A stretch of DNA of 64,000 nucleotides, from contig NZ_BOMM01000004.1 of the NCBI RefSeq assembly GCF_016862195.1, positions 21,883 through 85,882 on the forward strand, read 5' to 3'. Shown piece by piece: positions 44,505-53,940 of this stretch (position 1 is its first letter; every line of letters starts with the position of its first letter). Under the pieces are notes generated by a model that made no database searches, was not told the DNA's origin, and worked only from the letters and a program-made list of their open reading frames with translations. The stretch is from Paractinoplanes ferrugineus (GTDB lineage: Bacteria; Actinomycetota; Actinomycetes; Mycobacteriales; Micromonosporaceae). Made by a program: the position numbers and the translations under genes.

Positions 44505-45599
44505 GTGACGACTCCTCGGAAGACCCGCGTCGCGATCGTGTTCGGTGGACGCAGCACCGAGCACGGGATCTCGTGCGTGAGTGCCGGGAGCATTCTCCGC
44601 GTCCTCGACCCGGACCAGTACGAGGTTGTTCCGGTGGGCATCACGCGCGACGGCGCCTGGGTGCTTTCGGGGGACAATCCGGACAGTCTGGCGATCACCG
44701 ACCGGCGGCTGCCCGAGATCACCACGGCCAGCGGCAACTCGGTGGTGCTCGCCGCCGACCCGACCGCCACCGAGTTGATCGTGCGCGACCCGGGTGCCGG
44801 CGTCTCGTCGCTGGCCGGGGTGGACGTGGTGTTCCCGGTGCTGCACGGCGCGTACGGCGAGGACGGCACCATCCAGGGCATGCTCGAGATGGCCGGCATC
44901 CCGTACGTCGGCGCCAACGTCTTCGCCTCGGCGGCGGCCATGGACAAGGAGTTCACCCGGAAGTTGGCGACCGGTGCGGGCATCCCGGTCGGGCCGTGGG
45001 CGGTGCTGCGAGCCGGCGCCGAGTTGTCCGAGGCCGACAAGGAACGGCTCGGCCTGCCGGTCTTCGTCAAGCCGGCGCGGGCCGGTTCGTCGTACGGCAT
45101 CACCAAGGTCACCGACTGGGCCGCCCTCGACGCGGCTGTCGCGACGGCCCGGCAGATCGACCCGAAGGTGCTGGTGGAGGCCGCGATCGTGGGTCGCGAG
45201 ATCGAGTGCGGGGTGCTCGAGGGTGAGGCCGGCGGTTCGCCCGAGGCGTCCCTGCTCGCCGAGATCCACGTCGACGGCAACGACTGGTACGACTTCGAGA
45301 CGAAGTACATCGAGGGCAGCCGTTACAGCCTGCCGGCCGATCTGCCCGCGCCGGTCACGGCCCAGATCCAGGAGTACGCGCGGCGCACCTTCACCGCGCT
45401 CGACTGCGCCGGCCTGGCCCGGGTCGACTTCTTCGTGACCGCCGACCACCAGATCTACCTCAACGAGATCAACACGATGCCCGGGATGACGCCGACCTCG
45501 ATGTTCCCGCTGATGTGGGCGGCCACCGGCCTGGAATACCCGAAGGTCGTCGACCGGCTGATCCGCACCGCTCTACACCGCGGAACCGGCCTTCACTGA
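44505..45599 (+). CDS. ddl: D-alanine--D-alanine ligase
   Basis: This ATP-grasp ligase makes D-Ala-D-Ala for peptidoglycan. Its 364 residues are normal. Family landmarks are VAIVFGGRSTEHGISCVSAGSI, VFPVLHGAYGEDGTIQG, VFVKPARAGSSYGITKV and YLNEINTMPGMTPTSMFP. GTG 44505 is chosen with GAAGAAAA upstream. The 3' end overlaps the convergent DUF3515 gene by seven bases. Confidence 0.96.
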   Translation: MTTPRKTRVAIVFGGRSTEHGISCVSAGSILRVLDPDQYEVVPVGITRDGAWVLSGDNPDSLAITDRRLPEITTASGNSVVLAADPTATELIVRDPGAGVSSLAGVDVVFPVLHGAYGEDGTIQGMLEMAGIPYVGANVFASAAAMDKEFTRKLATGAGIPVGPWAVLRAGAELSEADKERLGLPVFVKPARAGSSYGITKVTDWAALDAAVATARQIDPKVLVEAAIVGREIECGVLEGEAGGSPEASLLAEIHVDGNDWYDFETKYIEGSRYSLPADLPAPVTAQIQEYARRTFTALDCAGLARVDFFVTADHQIYLNEINTMPGMTPTSMFPLMWAATGLEYPKVVDRLIRTALHRGTGLH

Positions 45600-46234
45600 C
45601 GGCACCCCGAGGGCACGCCCGTGGTGGTCGACTTGACGGTCTTGACGACGGCGTCGGAGAACTCGTTCGCCCACTGCGCCGTCTGCTGGTAGCTGCCCGG
45701 CACCGTGACCTGCACCGCGACCTCACGGTCCATCGTGGTGAACACGTCTGCGGCCGGCCCGTCGGCGCCCCACCAGCACATGCCGTTCATCGCGAACATG
45801 GTGGCGTCCAGCGGCACACAGCCGGGGTGGCCGCCGTCGACCCGCTCGCACATGGTCGGCTGGGTGATGCCGCAGGCCACCGTGATCGGCGGCTCGCCGT
45901 AGGCGGCGTTCTGCTCGGGTCCGGCGCTGACCTTGCGCGCGGGCATGCCGCGCAGGGTCGCCGGCAGTTGCGAGGTGACCGCCAGGCAGACCTGGGTGGT
46001 GCGGGCGTCCAATTTGGGCGCGGCCATCCGCACCGGCGTCGACGGCACCGATGCCGGCACGGTCGCCGACGGGCTCGGCTGGGCGCCGGTGTCGTCGTGT
46101 GGGGCGATTTTCCCGAAGGCGAGGACACCCGCGAGCAATGCCACCGGTACGGCGATCGCGGTGGCCCAGAGGGCGGCGCTCCGCGTCGTACGGTCCGGGG
46201 TCTTCCGCTCCGGCGGTGTCTCGACGTCGACCAT
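45593..46234 (-). CDS. DUF3515 membrane-anchored protein
   Basis: This 213-residue protein has one N-terminal membrane segment (about 22-42), a Ser/Pro linker and an extracellular domain with paired cysteines (CLAVTSQLP, CGITQPTMCERV, GCVPLDATMFAMNGMCWWG), typical of actinobacterial DUF3515, usually found beside ddl and thiL. The function is unknown; context hints at the cell envelope. Confidence 0.88.
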   Translation of the reverse strand: MVDVETPPERKTPDRTTRSAALWATAIAVPVALLAGVLAFGKIAPHDDTGAQPSPSATVPASVPSTPVRMAAPKLDARTTQVCLAVTSQLPATLRGMPARKVSAGPEQNAAYGEPPITVACGITQPTMCERVDGGHPGCVPLDATMFAMNGMCWWGADGPAADVFTTMDREVAVQVTVPGSYQQTAQWANEFSDAVVKTVKSTTTGVPSGCRQ

Positions 46235-46236
46235 GC

Positions 46237-46470
46237 TCAGAGGTTTACCACGGAGCAGGTGAGGGTCCGCATGATGCCCGCGACGTTCTGGACCTGGCTC
46301 ACAATCAGCCCGCCCAGGTCGTCGACGGTGTGCGCCTCGGCCAGCACCACCACGTCGTAGGGGCCGGTCACGGCATCCACCCGGATGACACCGGGGATTT
46401 TGCCGATCGAGGCGGCCACGTCATGAGCCTTTCCGACCTCTGTTTGGATCAGGATGTATGCCTGGACCAC
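46237..46470 (-). CDS. Lrp/AsnC ligand-binding-domain protein (RAM domain only)
   Basis: This 77-residue stand-alone RAM/ACT-like domain (MVQAYILIQTEVGKAHDVAASIGKIPGV...GPYDVVVLAEA) lacks the DNA-binding part of Lrp. Such small proteins bind amino acids or assemble with other Lrp subunits. It lies 2 bases from the DUF3515 start, so the two are cotranscribed. Confidence 0.88.
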   Translation of the reverse strand: MVQAYILIQTEVGKAHDVAASIGKIPGVIRVDAVTGPYDVVVLAEAHTVDDLGGLIVSQVQNVAGIMRTLTCSVVNL

Positions 46471-46568
46471 GATCCGCTCCCATCCGCCGCCAGCCGTAAC
46501 TCGAACGTGAAACTACCGTAAGAATCCATCTGGCTGCGCGGCGCCACCGGCACGGAAAGGCTGCTGAA

Positions 46569-47507
46569 GTGAGCATTGCCGACATCGGCGAGTTCGGGTT
46601 GATCTCCCGGGTCGTTGCACGGCTCGAAAATGGGCCCAAAGTTCTCCTCGGCCCGGGTGATGACGGCGCGGTCGTCGCGGCGCCCGACGGCCGGGTGGTC
46701 GCCTCCACCGACGTGCTGGTCGAGGGCCGGCATTTCCGTCGGGACTGGTGCAGCGCCGCCGATATCGGGCACCGTGCCGCGGCTGCCAATCTGGCCGACA
46801 TCGCCGCGATGGGGGCCGAGCCGACCGCGTTGCTGGTGGCCTTCTGCGCGCCTCCCGACCTCGACGCGGACTGGGCCGAGGAACTCGCGGCCGGGCTGTC
46901 CGCCGAGGCCGCGCTGGTGGGGGCGAGCGTGGTGGGCGGGGACATGTCGTCCAGCCCGACTCTGACCATCGCGGTCACGGCGCTGGGGGACCTGGGCGGT
47001 CGGCCTCCGGTGCGGCGCGGTGGGGCACAGCCGGGCGAAATTCTGGCGATTGCCGGGCGTACGGGACATGCCGCGGCCGGCTACACGATCCTGTCCCGTG
47101 GTTTCCGAACCCCGAAGGCACTGGTCGAGGCGTACCGGCGGCCCCAGGTGCCGTACGGGGCCGGACCGGTCGCGGCCGCGCACGGCGCGACCGCGATGAT
47201 CGACGTCTCGGATGGCCTGCTGCAGGATCTGGGTCACATCGCCGATGCCAGCCTGGTCGCCATCGACGTGCATTCGGCGGCGTTCGAGGTGCCGTCGCAG
47301 ATGCGCGACGCGGCGTCCGCCCTCGGTCTCGACCCGCTCCAGTGGTTGCTCGCCGGTGGCGAGGATCACGCGCTCGCGGCGACTTTCCCGGCCGGTGAGC
47401 CGCTGCCGGCGGGCTGGGCCGAGATCGGCCGGGTCTACGACGGCACCGGTATCACGGTCGACCGCAAACCCTGGTCCGGGCCGGTGGGCTGGGATCACTT
47501 CCGCTGA
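46569..47507 (+). CDS. thiL: Thiamine-monophosphate kinase
   Basis: This 312-residue kinase makes thiamine diphosphate from thiamine monophosphate. It has the PurM/ThiL fold motifs LGPGDDGAVVAAPDGRVVASTD, NLADIAAMGAEPTALLV and IDVSDGLLQDLGHIA. The GTG at 46569 follows GGAAAGG. No riboswitch is apparent in the 98 bases upstream. Confidence 0.95.
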   Translation: MSIADIGEFGLISRVVARLENGPKVLLGPGDDGAVVAAPDGRVVASTDVLVEGRHFRRDWCSAADIGHRAAAANLADIAAMGAEPTALLVAFCAPPDLDADWAEELAAGLSAEAALVGASVVGGDMSSSPTLTIAVTALGDLGGRPPVRRGGAQPGEILAIAGRTGHAAAGYTILSRGFRTPKALVEAYRRPQVPYGAGPVAAAHGATAMIDVSDGLLQDLGHIADASLVAIDVHSAAFEVPSQMRDAASALGLDPLQWLLAGGEDHALAATFPAGEPLPAGWAEIGRVYDGTGITVDRKPWSGPVGWDHFR

Positions 47508-47520
47508 TTAGTCTGTGGGC

Positions 47521-47979
47521 GTGTCCGAGATCAAGATCAAGATGGTGGACTTCGGTGAGCCGGCGGTCCGGGCCCTGCTCGCCGACGTCCTCGACGAGCT
47601 CTCCGAACGGTATGGCGGCAGCGGCGACGACACGCCCATCGGCGCTGCCGACTTCACCCCGCCGGACGGGGCGTTCTTCGTCGCCGACGACGGCGAGCGG
47701 CTTGTCGGTTGCGCCGGCTGGCGCCGGCACGGCGAGGACGCCGAGCTGAAGCGGATGTTCACCGCGAAGGCGGCCCGCGGCCGTGGCCTGGGCCGGCGCA
47801 TGCTCGCCACGATCGAGGAGTCGGCTCGCGAAGCCGGCTGCGCCCGGCTGATCCTGGAGACCGGCGACAAGCAGCCCGAGGCCATCGCGCTGTACCAGTC
47901 GGCCGGTTACGCCCGGATCGCCGATTTCGGCTATTACGCGGGCGAGACCGGCGTCCTGTCGTTCGCCAAAGACCTCTGA
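47521..47979 (+). CDS. GNAT family N-acetyltransferase
   Basis: This 152-residue acetyltransferase has the acetyl-CoA motif LKRMFTAKAARGRGLGRRMLATIEESA and the motif-B end LYQSAGYARIADF. The acceptor is unknown. GTG 47521 is preferred over GTG 47515, both directly after thiL (13-base gap), suggesting cotranscription. Confidence 0.88.
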   Translation: MSEIKIKMVDFGEPAVRALLADVLDELSERYGGSGDDTPIGAADFTPPDGAFFVADDGERLVGCAGWRRHGEDAELKRMFTAKAARGRGLGRRMLATIEESAREAGCARLILETGDKQPEAIALYQSAGYARIADFGYYAGETGVLSFAKDL

Positions 47980-47990
47980 GCACGCAAAGA

Positions 47991-48016
47991 ACCGCCGGGC
48001 CAGCAGGCCCGGCGGT
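47991..48016. terminator. Bidirectional terminator between GNAT gene and rpmB
   Basis: A perfect 11-bp stem (ACCGCCGGGCC with GGCCCGGCGGT, loop AGCA) lies between two convergent genes. It is followed by ATCTTAC on the plus strand and preceded by CAAAGA, which gives TCTTTG on the minus strand. Confidence 0.8.
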
Positions 48017-48033
48017 ATCTTACGAAGGCTCGA

Positions 48034-48225
48034 TCAGGCGCGAACGACCTTGCCGGCCTTGATGCACGAGGTGCAGACCTTGAGCTTCTTGGTCGTGCCG
48101 CCACCGGCCGGGGTGCGCACCGACTGGATGTTCGGGTTCCAGCGGCGGTTGGTCCGCCGGTGCGAGTGGGACACGTTGTGGCCGAAGCCCGGTCCCTTGC
48201 CACAGACGTCGCACACGCTAGCCAC
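48034..48225 (-). CDS. rpmB: 50S ribosomal protein L28 (zinc-binding form)
   Basis: This 63-residue L28 ([29 protein letters not shown]) has two CxxC pairs (CDVC and CTSC), the zinc-binding C+ form. GTG 48225 is the start. In actinomycetes the C+ form is normal under zinc-replete conditions, with a Zur-controlled C- paralogue elsewhere. Confidence 0.97.
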   Translation of the reverse strand: MASVCDVCGKGPGFGHNVSHSHRRTNRRWNPNIQSVRTPAGGGTTKKLKVCTSCIKAGKVVRA

Positions 48226-48421
48226 GGGGTACTCCTGAGGTCTTTGAAGCGGAAAGTCTTCGAGGCCGAACCCGAAGGGCGAAGCCGCACCTGAAGATGC
48301 GGCAGCGGCCTTCGGCCAGGCAACCCGGTAAGGCTACCCGATGCGGAGCCAACACATCCAATCGGCCCCGGTCAGGGTGCCGTCCCAAGAGAATGTCAGA
48401 AGTCGTTAGTACGATTTTCGC

Positions 48422-50119
48422 GTGCTGGAGACCCTCGACGCCGCCACGGTCCACCGCTGGTGCGGTGGTGGGCTGGAAGCGCTGCGCGCCCACCAGCACG
48501 AGATCGACGAGCTGAACGTCTACCCGGTGCCCGACGGTGACACCGGCACCAACCTCGTGCTCACCCTCACCTCGGCCCAGCAGGAGCTCGAAGGCTCGGC
48601 GGCCGGCGAGCCCGCCACCGAGCGCGAACCGGTCGGCGCCCTGCGCCGGATGGCCCGGGGCGCCCTGCTCGGCGCCCGCGGCAACTCCGGGGTGATCGTC
48701 TCGCAGATCCTGCGCGGCATGGCCGACAGCCTCACCAGCTCGGCCGCCGTGCGCGGCGCCGAGTTGGCCCGCGCGCTCCGCTCGGCCTCCGAGGCGGCTT
48801 ACGCGGCGGTGGCCCGTCCGGTCGAGGGCACCGTGCTCTCCGTGGTGGCCGCGGCCGCCGACGGCGCGGGCCGCATCAAGTCCGACGACCTGCTGGCGGT
48901 GGCCCGAGCCGCCGCGCTGGCCGCCTCCGAAGCCCTGGCCCGCACTCCGCAACAGCTCCCGGTGCTGGCCCGCGCGGGCGTCGTCGACGCCGGCGGCCGG
49001 GGCCTGTGTCTGCTGCTCGACGCGTTGGTCGCGGCTCTGACCCCGGCAAGCGCCACGGCACCCGAAACCGGCCCGCCCGCGCGGCCCGACACCCCGGCGA
49101 AAGCCGCCCTCGGTCCGAGCCACCCGCCGACCGGCGGCGCGGCGGCCGACGGCGCGCTCGGCACGCATCCGGTGCCCGATCCCACTGCGGTGCCCGGCGA
49201 GGACGGTGACTTCGGTTACGAGGTGCAATACCTCCTCGACGCGTCCGATGCCGCCGTCGGCGAGCTGAGGCGGCTGCTGGACGGCCTCGGTGACTCGCTC
49301 GTCGTGGTCGGGTCGGGGGACGGGGTGTGGAATGTCCACGTGCACGTCGCGGCCGCGGGGATCGGGGCGGCCGTCGAGGCCGGGGTCGTCGCCGGCCGGC
49401 CGCATCGGATCTCGGTGACGCCGCTGATTCCCGGGCGCGCGCACGTCTCGCCGGAGCGACCGGCGCCCCGGCGCCGGGGTGCGGTCGTGGTCGCCGCCGG
49501 CGACGGCCTGACCGCCCTGTTCGAGGCCGAGGGCGCCACCGTGGTGGGCCGCAACCCGTCGATCCGCGAGGTGATCGAGGCGATCGCCCGCACCCGGGCC
49601 GGCTGCGTGGTGCTGCTGCCCAACGACGCCAACACGCATGCCGTCGCCACCGCCGCCGGGCGTGAGGCCGAACGGTCGGGCGTCCGGGTGAGCGTGGTGC
49701 CGACCCGCTCGCCGGTGCAGGCGCTCGCCGCCCTGGCCGTGCGCGCCACCACCCGGCCGTTCAGCGACGATGTCATCGCGATGGCCGAGGCGGCCGGCGC
49801 CTGCCGCTACGGCGAGGTGTGCACCGCCCAGCGCGACTCGCTCACCGTGGCCGGGCCGTGCCGGGCCGGTGACCTGCTCGGCCTGGTCGACGGTGAGGTG
49901 CACGTGATCGGCGCCGATCTGGAGGACGTGAGCCGCCGCCTGCTCGACCGCATGCTCGGCGGCGGTGGCGAGCTGACCACGCTGGTGCTCGGCGCCGACG
50001 CCCCGGCCGGGCTGGAGGCCACGTTGCGTGGTCACATCGGGCAGACGTGGCCGTTCGTCGAGCTGCAGTGCTATGCGGGCGGCCAGCCCCGTTACCACCT
50101 CTTGGTAGGAGTGGAATGA
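48422..50119 (+). CDS. DAK2/DegV-like protein (FakA/YloV family)
   Basis: The 565-residue protein has an N-terminal DAK2 (DhaL-type) domain with NVYPVPDGDTGTNLVLTL and GARGNSGVIVSQILRG (Mg-ATP binding), a variable linker, and a C-terminal fatty-acid-kinase/DegV-like half (LLPNDANTHAVA). FakA homologues phosphorylate fatty acids with FakB partners. TACGAT (48410-48415) ends seven bases before GTG 48422, so the mRNA may be leaderless. It overlaps recG by four bases, a conserved arrangement. Confidence 0.9.
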   Translation: MLETLDAATVHRWCGGGLEALRAHQHEIDELNVYPVPDGDTGTNLVLTLTSAQQELEGSAAGEPATEREPVGALRRMARGALLGARGNSGVIVSQILRGMADSLTSSAAVRGAELARALRSASEAAYAAVARPVEGTVLSVVAAAADGAGRIKSDDLLAVARAAALAASEALARTPQQLPVLARAGVVDAGGRGLCLLLDALVAALTPASATAPETGPPARPDTPAKAALGPSHPPTGGAAADGALGTHPVPDPTAVPGEDGDFGYEVQYLLDASDAAVGELRRLLDGLGDSLVVVGSGDGVWNVHVHVAAAGIGAAVEAGVVAGRPHRISVTPLIPGRAHVSPERPAPRRRGAVVVAAGDGLTALFEAEGATVVGRNPSIREVIEAIARTRAGCVVLLPNDANTHAVATAAGREAERSGVRVSVVPTRSPVQALAALAVRATTRPFSDDVIAMAEAAGACRYGEVCTAQRDSLTVAGPCRAGDLLGLVDGEVHVIGADLEDVSRRLLDRMLGGGGELTTLVLGADAPAGLEATLRGHIGQTWPFVELQCYAGGQPRYHLLVGVE

Positions 50120-52305
50120 GCGAGCCGACGACGACCACCACACCGCTGGTCAAGGTGCTGGGGGACAAGACCGCGAAAGCGCTTGCCGACCACCTCGAGC
50201 TGCACACCGCGGGCGACTTGATCTACCACTTCCCGCGTCGTTACGACGAGCGTGGCGAGCACACCGACATGCGTGATCTGCAGATCGGCGAGCAGGTCAC
50301 GCTGCTGGCCCAGGTGCAGTCGGTGAGCGTGAAACCGATGCGCGCCCGTAAAGGCAACATGCTGGAGATCACCATCGGGGACGGCTCGGGGGCGACGCTT
50401 ACCTGCACGTTCTTCAACCAGGCGTGGCGCGAGCGCGATCTGCTCCGGGGCCGGTGGGGGCTGTTCGCCGGCAAGATCACCGACTTTCGCGGGAAGCGGC
50501 AGCTGAACGGCCCGGCCTATCAACTGTTGAAGGCCGACGCCACGCAGGACGAGGCGGTCGAGGAGATCGAGGAGTTCGCCGGCGCGCTCATCCCGGTCTA
50601 CCCGGCCGCGCAGGCCGTGCCGACCTGGGTGATCGCCAAGTGCGTGCGCACGCTGCTCGACACGTTCGAGCCGCCCGACGATCCGCTTCCGGGGGCGGTG
50701 CGGGCCAACCGCAACCTGGTCGGCATCGGCACCGCCCTGCGGGAGGTCCACCGGCCGTCCTCGAAGGAGGCCCTCTACTCGGCGAGATACCGGCTGAAGT
50801 GGGACGAAGCCTTCGCGGTGCAGCTCACCCTGGCCCAGCGCCGGGCGCGGTCGGCCGGCACGCCGGGCCGGGCCCGGCCCCGGCTCGAGGACGGCATCCT
50901 GGCGAAATTCGACGCCGGCCTGCCGTACGAGTTGACCGAGGGTCAGCAGTCGGTGGGTGCGGAGATCGCGGCCGATCTGGCGAAGCCGCACCCGATGCAC
51001 CGGCTGTTGCAGGGCGAGGTGGGCTCGGGCAAGACGCTGGTGTCGGTGCGCGCCATGCTCCAGGTGGTCGACTCGGGCGGTCAGGCAGCCCTGCTCGCGC
51101 CCACCGAGGTGCTGGCCACGCAGCATTTCCGGGGCATCAGCGAGCAACTGGGCGCGCTCGGCCGGGCCGGGGAGCTCGACGGCGATCCGGCCGGCACCCA
51201 GCTCACCCTGATCACCGGTTCGCTCGGCGCGGCGGCCCGGCGGGCGGCGACGGCCAAGGCCGCGGACGGTACGGCCGGCATCGTCGTGGGCACGCACGCC
51301 CTGCTGTACGAGGGGGTCGACTTCAAGGATCTCGGTCTGGTGGTGGTCGACGAGCAGCACCGCTTCGGGGTGGAGCAGCGGGACGCGTTGCGCGCCAAGG
51401 CCGCGGTCCCGCCGCATGTGCTGGTGATGACGGCGACGCCGATCCCGCGCACGGTGGCGATGACCGTCTACGGCGATCTGGAGACGTCCACCCTGTCGCA
51501 GCTGCCGCGGGGCCGGTCGCCGATCGCGTCGCACGTGGTGCCGCCGGAACGGCCGGCCTTCCTCGACCGGGCCTGGCAGCGGTTGCGCGAGGAGGTCAAG
51601 GCCGGCCACCAGGCGTACGTCGTCTGTCCGCGCATCGGAGTCGCCGAGGGGGACGAGGAGGAGCCGCCGGGGGACAACGAGCCGGCCCGCCGCCCGCCGC
51701 TGGCGGTGACCGAGGTCGCGCCGCTGCTGGCCGAGGGTCCACTGCGCGGGCTGCGCATCGGCGTGCTGCACGGCAAACTGCCGGCCGACGAGAAGGACGC
51801 GGTGATGCGTTCGTTCACCAAGGGTGATCTCGACGTGCTGGTCGCCACGACGGTGATCGAGGTCGGGGTGGACGTGCCGAACAGCACCGTCATGATCATC
51901 ATGGACGCCGACCGGTTCGGCGTCTCCCAGTTGCACCAGCTGCGGGGCCGGGTGGGCCGGGGTTCGGCGGCCGGCATCTGCCTGCTCGTCACCGAGTCGG
52001 TGGAGGGCACGGCCGCCCGGGAGCGGCTCGACGCGGTCGCCTCCACCACCGATGGTTTCCGGCTCTCCGAGATCGACCTGGAGCAGCGGCGCGAGGGCGA
52101 CGTGCTGGGCGCGTCCCAGTCGGGCCGGCACTCCCACCTGCGCCTGCTGTCGCTGCTGCAGGACAGCAAGCTGATCACCGCGGCCCGGGCCGAGGCCACC
52201 GAGCTCGTCGGCGACGACCCCGACCTGACGAAATATCCGGCGCTGGCGGCCTCGGTGGCGGCGCTGGTCGACGAGGAACGCGCTGAATACCTGGAGAAGG
52301 GTTGA
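50116..52305 (+). CDS. recG: ATP-dependent DNA helicase RecG
   Basis: This 729-residue helicase reverses stalled replication forks and branch-migrates Holliday junctions. It has the N-terminal OB wedge domain (VTLLAQVQSVSVKPM...), Walker A GEVGSGKT, the DEQH box VVVDEQHRFGVEQR, motif III MTATPIPRT, and motif VI QLRGRVGRG followed by the RecG-specific C-terminus. ATG 50116 lies in the stop of the DAK2 gene. Confidence 0.96.
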   Translation: MSEPTTTTTPLVKVLGDKTAKALADHLELHTAGDLIYHFPRRYDERGEHTDMRDLQIGEQVTLLAQVQSVSVKPMRARKGNMLEITIGDGSGATLTCTFFNQAWRERDLLRGRWGLFAGKITDFRGKRQLNGPAYQLLKADATQDEAVEEIEEFAGALIPVYPAAQAVPTWVIAKCVRTLLDTFEPPDDPLPGAVRANRNLVGIGTALREVHRPSSKEALYSARYRLKWDEAFAVQLTLAQRRARSAGTPGRARPRLEDGILAKFDAGLPYELTEGQQSVGAEIAADLAKPHPMHRLLQGEVGSGKTLVSVRAMLQVVDSGGQAALLAPTEVLATQHFRGISEQLGALGRAGELDGDPAGTQLTLITGSLGAAARRAATAKAADGTAGIVVGTHALLYEGVDFKDLGLVVVDEQHRFGVEQRDALRAKAAVPPHVLVMTATPIPRTVAMTVYGDLETSTLSQLPRGRSPIASHVVPPERPAFLDRAWQRLREEVKAGHQAYVVCPRIGVAEGDEEEPPGDNEPARRPPLAVTEVAPLLAEGPLRGLRIGVLHGKLPADEKDAVMRSFTKGDLDVLVATTVIEVGVDVPNSTVMIIMDADRFGVSQLHQLRGRVGRGSAAGICLLVTESVEGTAARERLDAVASTTDGFRLSEIDLEQRREGDVLGASQSGRHSHLRLLSLLQDSKLITAARAEATELVGDDPDLTKYPALAASVAALVDEERAEYLEKG

Positions 52306-52646
52306 TCCTGCACATCTGCCCGCGGGCGTCCTGGGAGGACGCCCGCGCCAAGGGCGTCTACGAGGGCGACACGCTCGCCACCCAGGGCTTCATCCACTGT
52401 TCGACCGCTGAGCAGGTGGCGGTCCCGGCGACGGCGTTGTTCCGCGGCCGCACCGACCTCCTGCTGCTGCAGATCGACGAGGCCCGCCTGCCGGTGCCGG
52501 TCACGTGGGAGGAGGGCGACCCGCCGCACCCGGACGGAAAGCTCTTCCCGCATCTCTACGCCGCGCTGCCGCTCGAGGCGGTGGTGGCGGTGACCGAATA
52601 CCTCCCGGGTGCCGACGGCTCGTTCGCCCGGCCGCCGGGCCTGTAG
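52302..52646 (+). CDS. DUF952 family protein
   Basis: This 114-residue small protein (ILHICPRASWEDARAKGVYEGDTLATQGFIHCSTAEQV) has the conserved GFIHCS and HLYAALPLEAV of DUF952. A TTG start overlaps the recG stop. Biochemical function is unknown. Confidence 0.87.
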   Translation: MILHICPRASWEDARAKGVYEGDTLATQGFIHCSTAEQVAVPATALFRGRTDLLLLQIDEARLPVPVTWEEGDPPHPDGKLFPHLYAALPLEAVVAVTEYLPGADGSFARPPGL

Positions 52647-52655
52647 CCAACGCGA

Positions 52656-52690
52656 AAGGCGCGCCGACCCGAGGGCCGGCGCGCCTTTTC
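52656..52690. terminator. Bidirectional intrinsic terminator
   Basis: Stem AAAGGCGCGCCG (52656-52667) pairs with CGGCGCGCCTTT (52678-52689), with AAA/TTTT flanks on both sides. It terminates the recG-DUF952 unit and the convergent surface-protein gene. Confidence 0.9.
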
Positions 52691-52700
52691 AGGCACTACG

Positions 52701-53717
52701 TCAGGCGGTGAACTTCAGCTTGCGACGGCGGGCCATGAAGAACAGGCCGCCACCGAGGGCGAGCAGTCCGGCGGCGCCGGCGGCGATGCCGCCCGCGTTG
52801 GCACCGGTGAGCGCCAGGCCGCCACCGCCACCGCTGCCGTTGGAGTCGCAGTCCGCCGGGGTCTTGTAGGACACGGTCGCGGCCTCGTCCTCGTAACCCT
52901 TCGGGGTGGCCGTGACCTTCAGGCCCTCGGCGGCCGGGAAGTCGACCGTGCCGGTGGCACCGGGCTTGACGGTGATCGTCTTGGAGTCGCCCTTGGACGG
53001 CTTGAAGGTGACCGTGACCGACTCCTTCCAGCCCTTCGGCACCTCGAGGCCCACCGTGAACTTGTCACAGGTGTTGTCGTAGACGAACTGGGGCTCCTTG
53101 GCCGGGCTCGGCGTGTTGGTGCCGCCCGACGGGGTCCCGGTGGTCGACGGCGTGGTCGTCGGCGACGTGGTGGGCGCGGTGGTGGTCGGCTTCGTGGTCG
53201 GAGCCGTGGTGGGCTTGCTGGTCGTCGCCGTCGGCGTGGGCGTCGGCGAGGTCGTCGGCCGAGTCGGCGGGGTCGTCGGGGTCGTCGGCTTGCACTTCTC
53301 GATCGGCTTGTGGACCGGACGGCTGTTGGTCTTGCTGACGTAGCCGCCGCCGTTCCACTTCCAGTCACTCTGGACGGAGATGGAGGCCCACTGGGTGCCG
53401 GCCGGCACGGTCTGCTTGCCGGTCAGCACGCCTTCCTTCTCCTTGGGCAGGTAGGCGCCCTTGGCGATGCCGGTGAGCGTGGAGTTGGCGGGCATGGCCC
53501 AGACGTCGCTGACCGTGCCGGCGATGTCCCACTCGCTGTTCTTGACCTGCCACTCGACGACCCACGAACCGTCGGCGTTGGCGCACTTGCTGGTCGGGGT
53601 GATGTCGGTTTCGCAGGCCAGGGCGGGCGCGGCGAAGGCCGCGACGCTCGCCAGACCGACGAACGCGCCGCCGACAACTGTCGCGGAACGTCGGAGCTTG
53701 GACTTAAGCAGGTTCAC
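52701..53717 (-). CDS. Cell-wall-anchored surface protein (LAxTG, sortase E type)
   Basis: The 338-residue exported protein has a signal peptide (about 1-34, ending FAAPALA), a domain with two Cys (about 35-145), a Thr/Pro-rich stalk (about 146-215), a second small domain, and a C-terminal sorting signal: LALTG, a hydrophobic helix and the basic tail MARRRKLKFTA. LAxTG is the motif used by class E sortases of high-GC actinomycetes. GTG 53717 follows AGGAG. No sortase gene is in the window. Ligand or role is unknown. Confidence 0.85.
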   Translation of the reverse strand: MNLLKSKLRRSATVVGGAFVGLASVAAFAAPALACETDITPTSKCANADGSWVVEWQVKNSEWDIAGTVSDVWAMPANSTLTGIAKGAYLPKEKEGVLTGKQTVPAGTQWASISVQSDWKWNGGGYVSKTNSRPVHKPIEKCKPTTPTTPPTRPTTSPTPTPTATTSKPTTAPTTKPTTTAPTTSPTTTPSTTGTPSGGTNTPSPAKEPQFVYDNTCDKFTVGLEVPKGWKESVTVTFKPSKGDSKTITVKPGATGTVDFPAAEGLKVTATPKGYEDEAATVSYKTPADCDSNGSGGGGGLALTGANAGGIAAGAAGLLALGGGLFFMARRRKLKFTA

Positions 53718-53910
53718 GCCTACTCCTGTGCTGGGGATCAGGGGTCCGGCGAGGAAGCGAGGGGCCGACGCCAGGACGGGCGGCGGGGCCACCGACGACG
53801 CCTCCCCACGTCGTCGTCGACACGGGGTCGTAACCACGTGCAACGACGCATGACGATAGCCACTAAGCGGAACCTGGGAAATGGCTCAGAGGTCGTTAAG
53901 CCTGTTGATG

Positions 53911-53940
53911 CCTATCCGTGATGTTTCATCGACCGATAGG
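53911..53940. promoter_or_regulatory. Interrupted hairpin upstream of rsmD
   Basis: Arms CCTATC (53911-53916) and GATAGG (53935-53940), with inner pairs GT/AC and GATG/CATC around a TTT loop, make a 12-pair imperfect hairpin. It lies between the surface-protein promoter region and rsmD, 105 bases before rsmD. It could be an operator or an RNA element. Confidence 0.4.

Noticed and set aside
46471..46568. TPP riboswitch before thiL
   Set aside because: The 98-base gap shows no CTGAGA/thi-box motif and is too short for the full aptamer.
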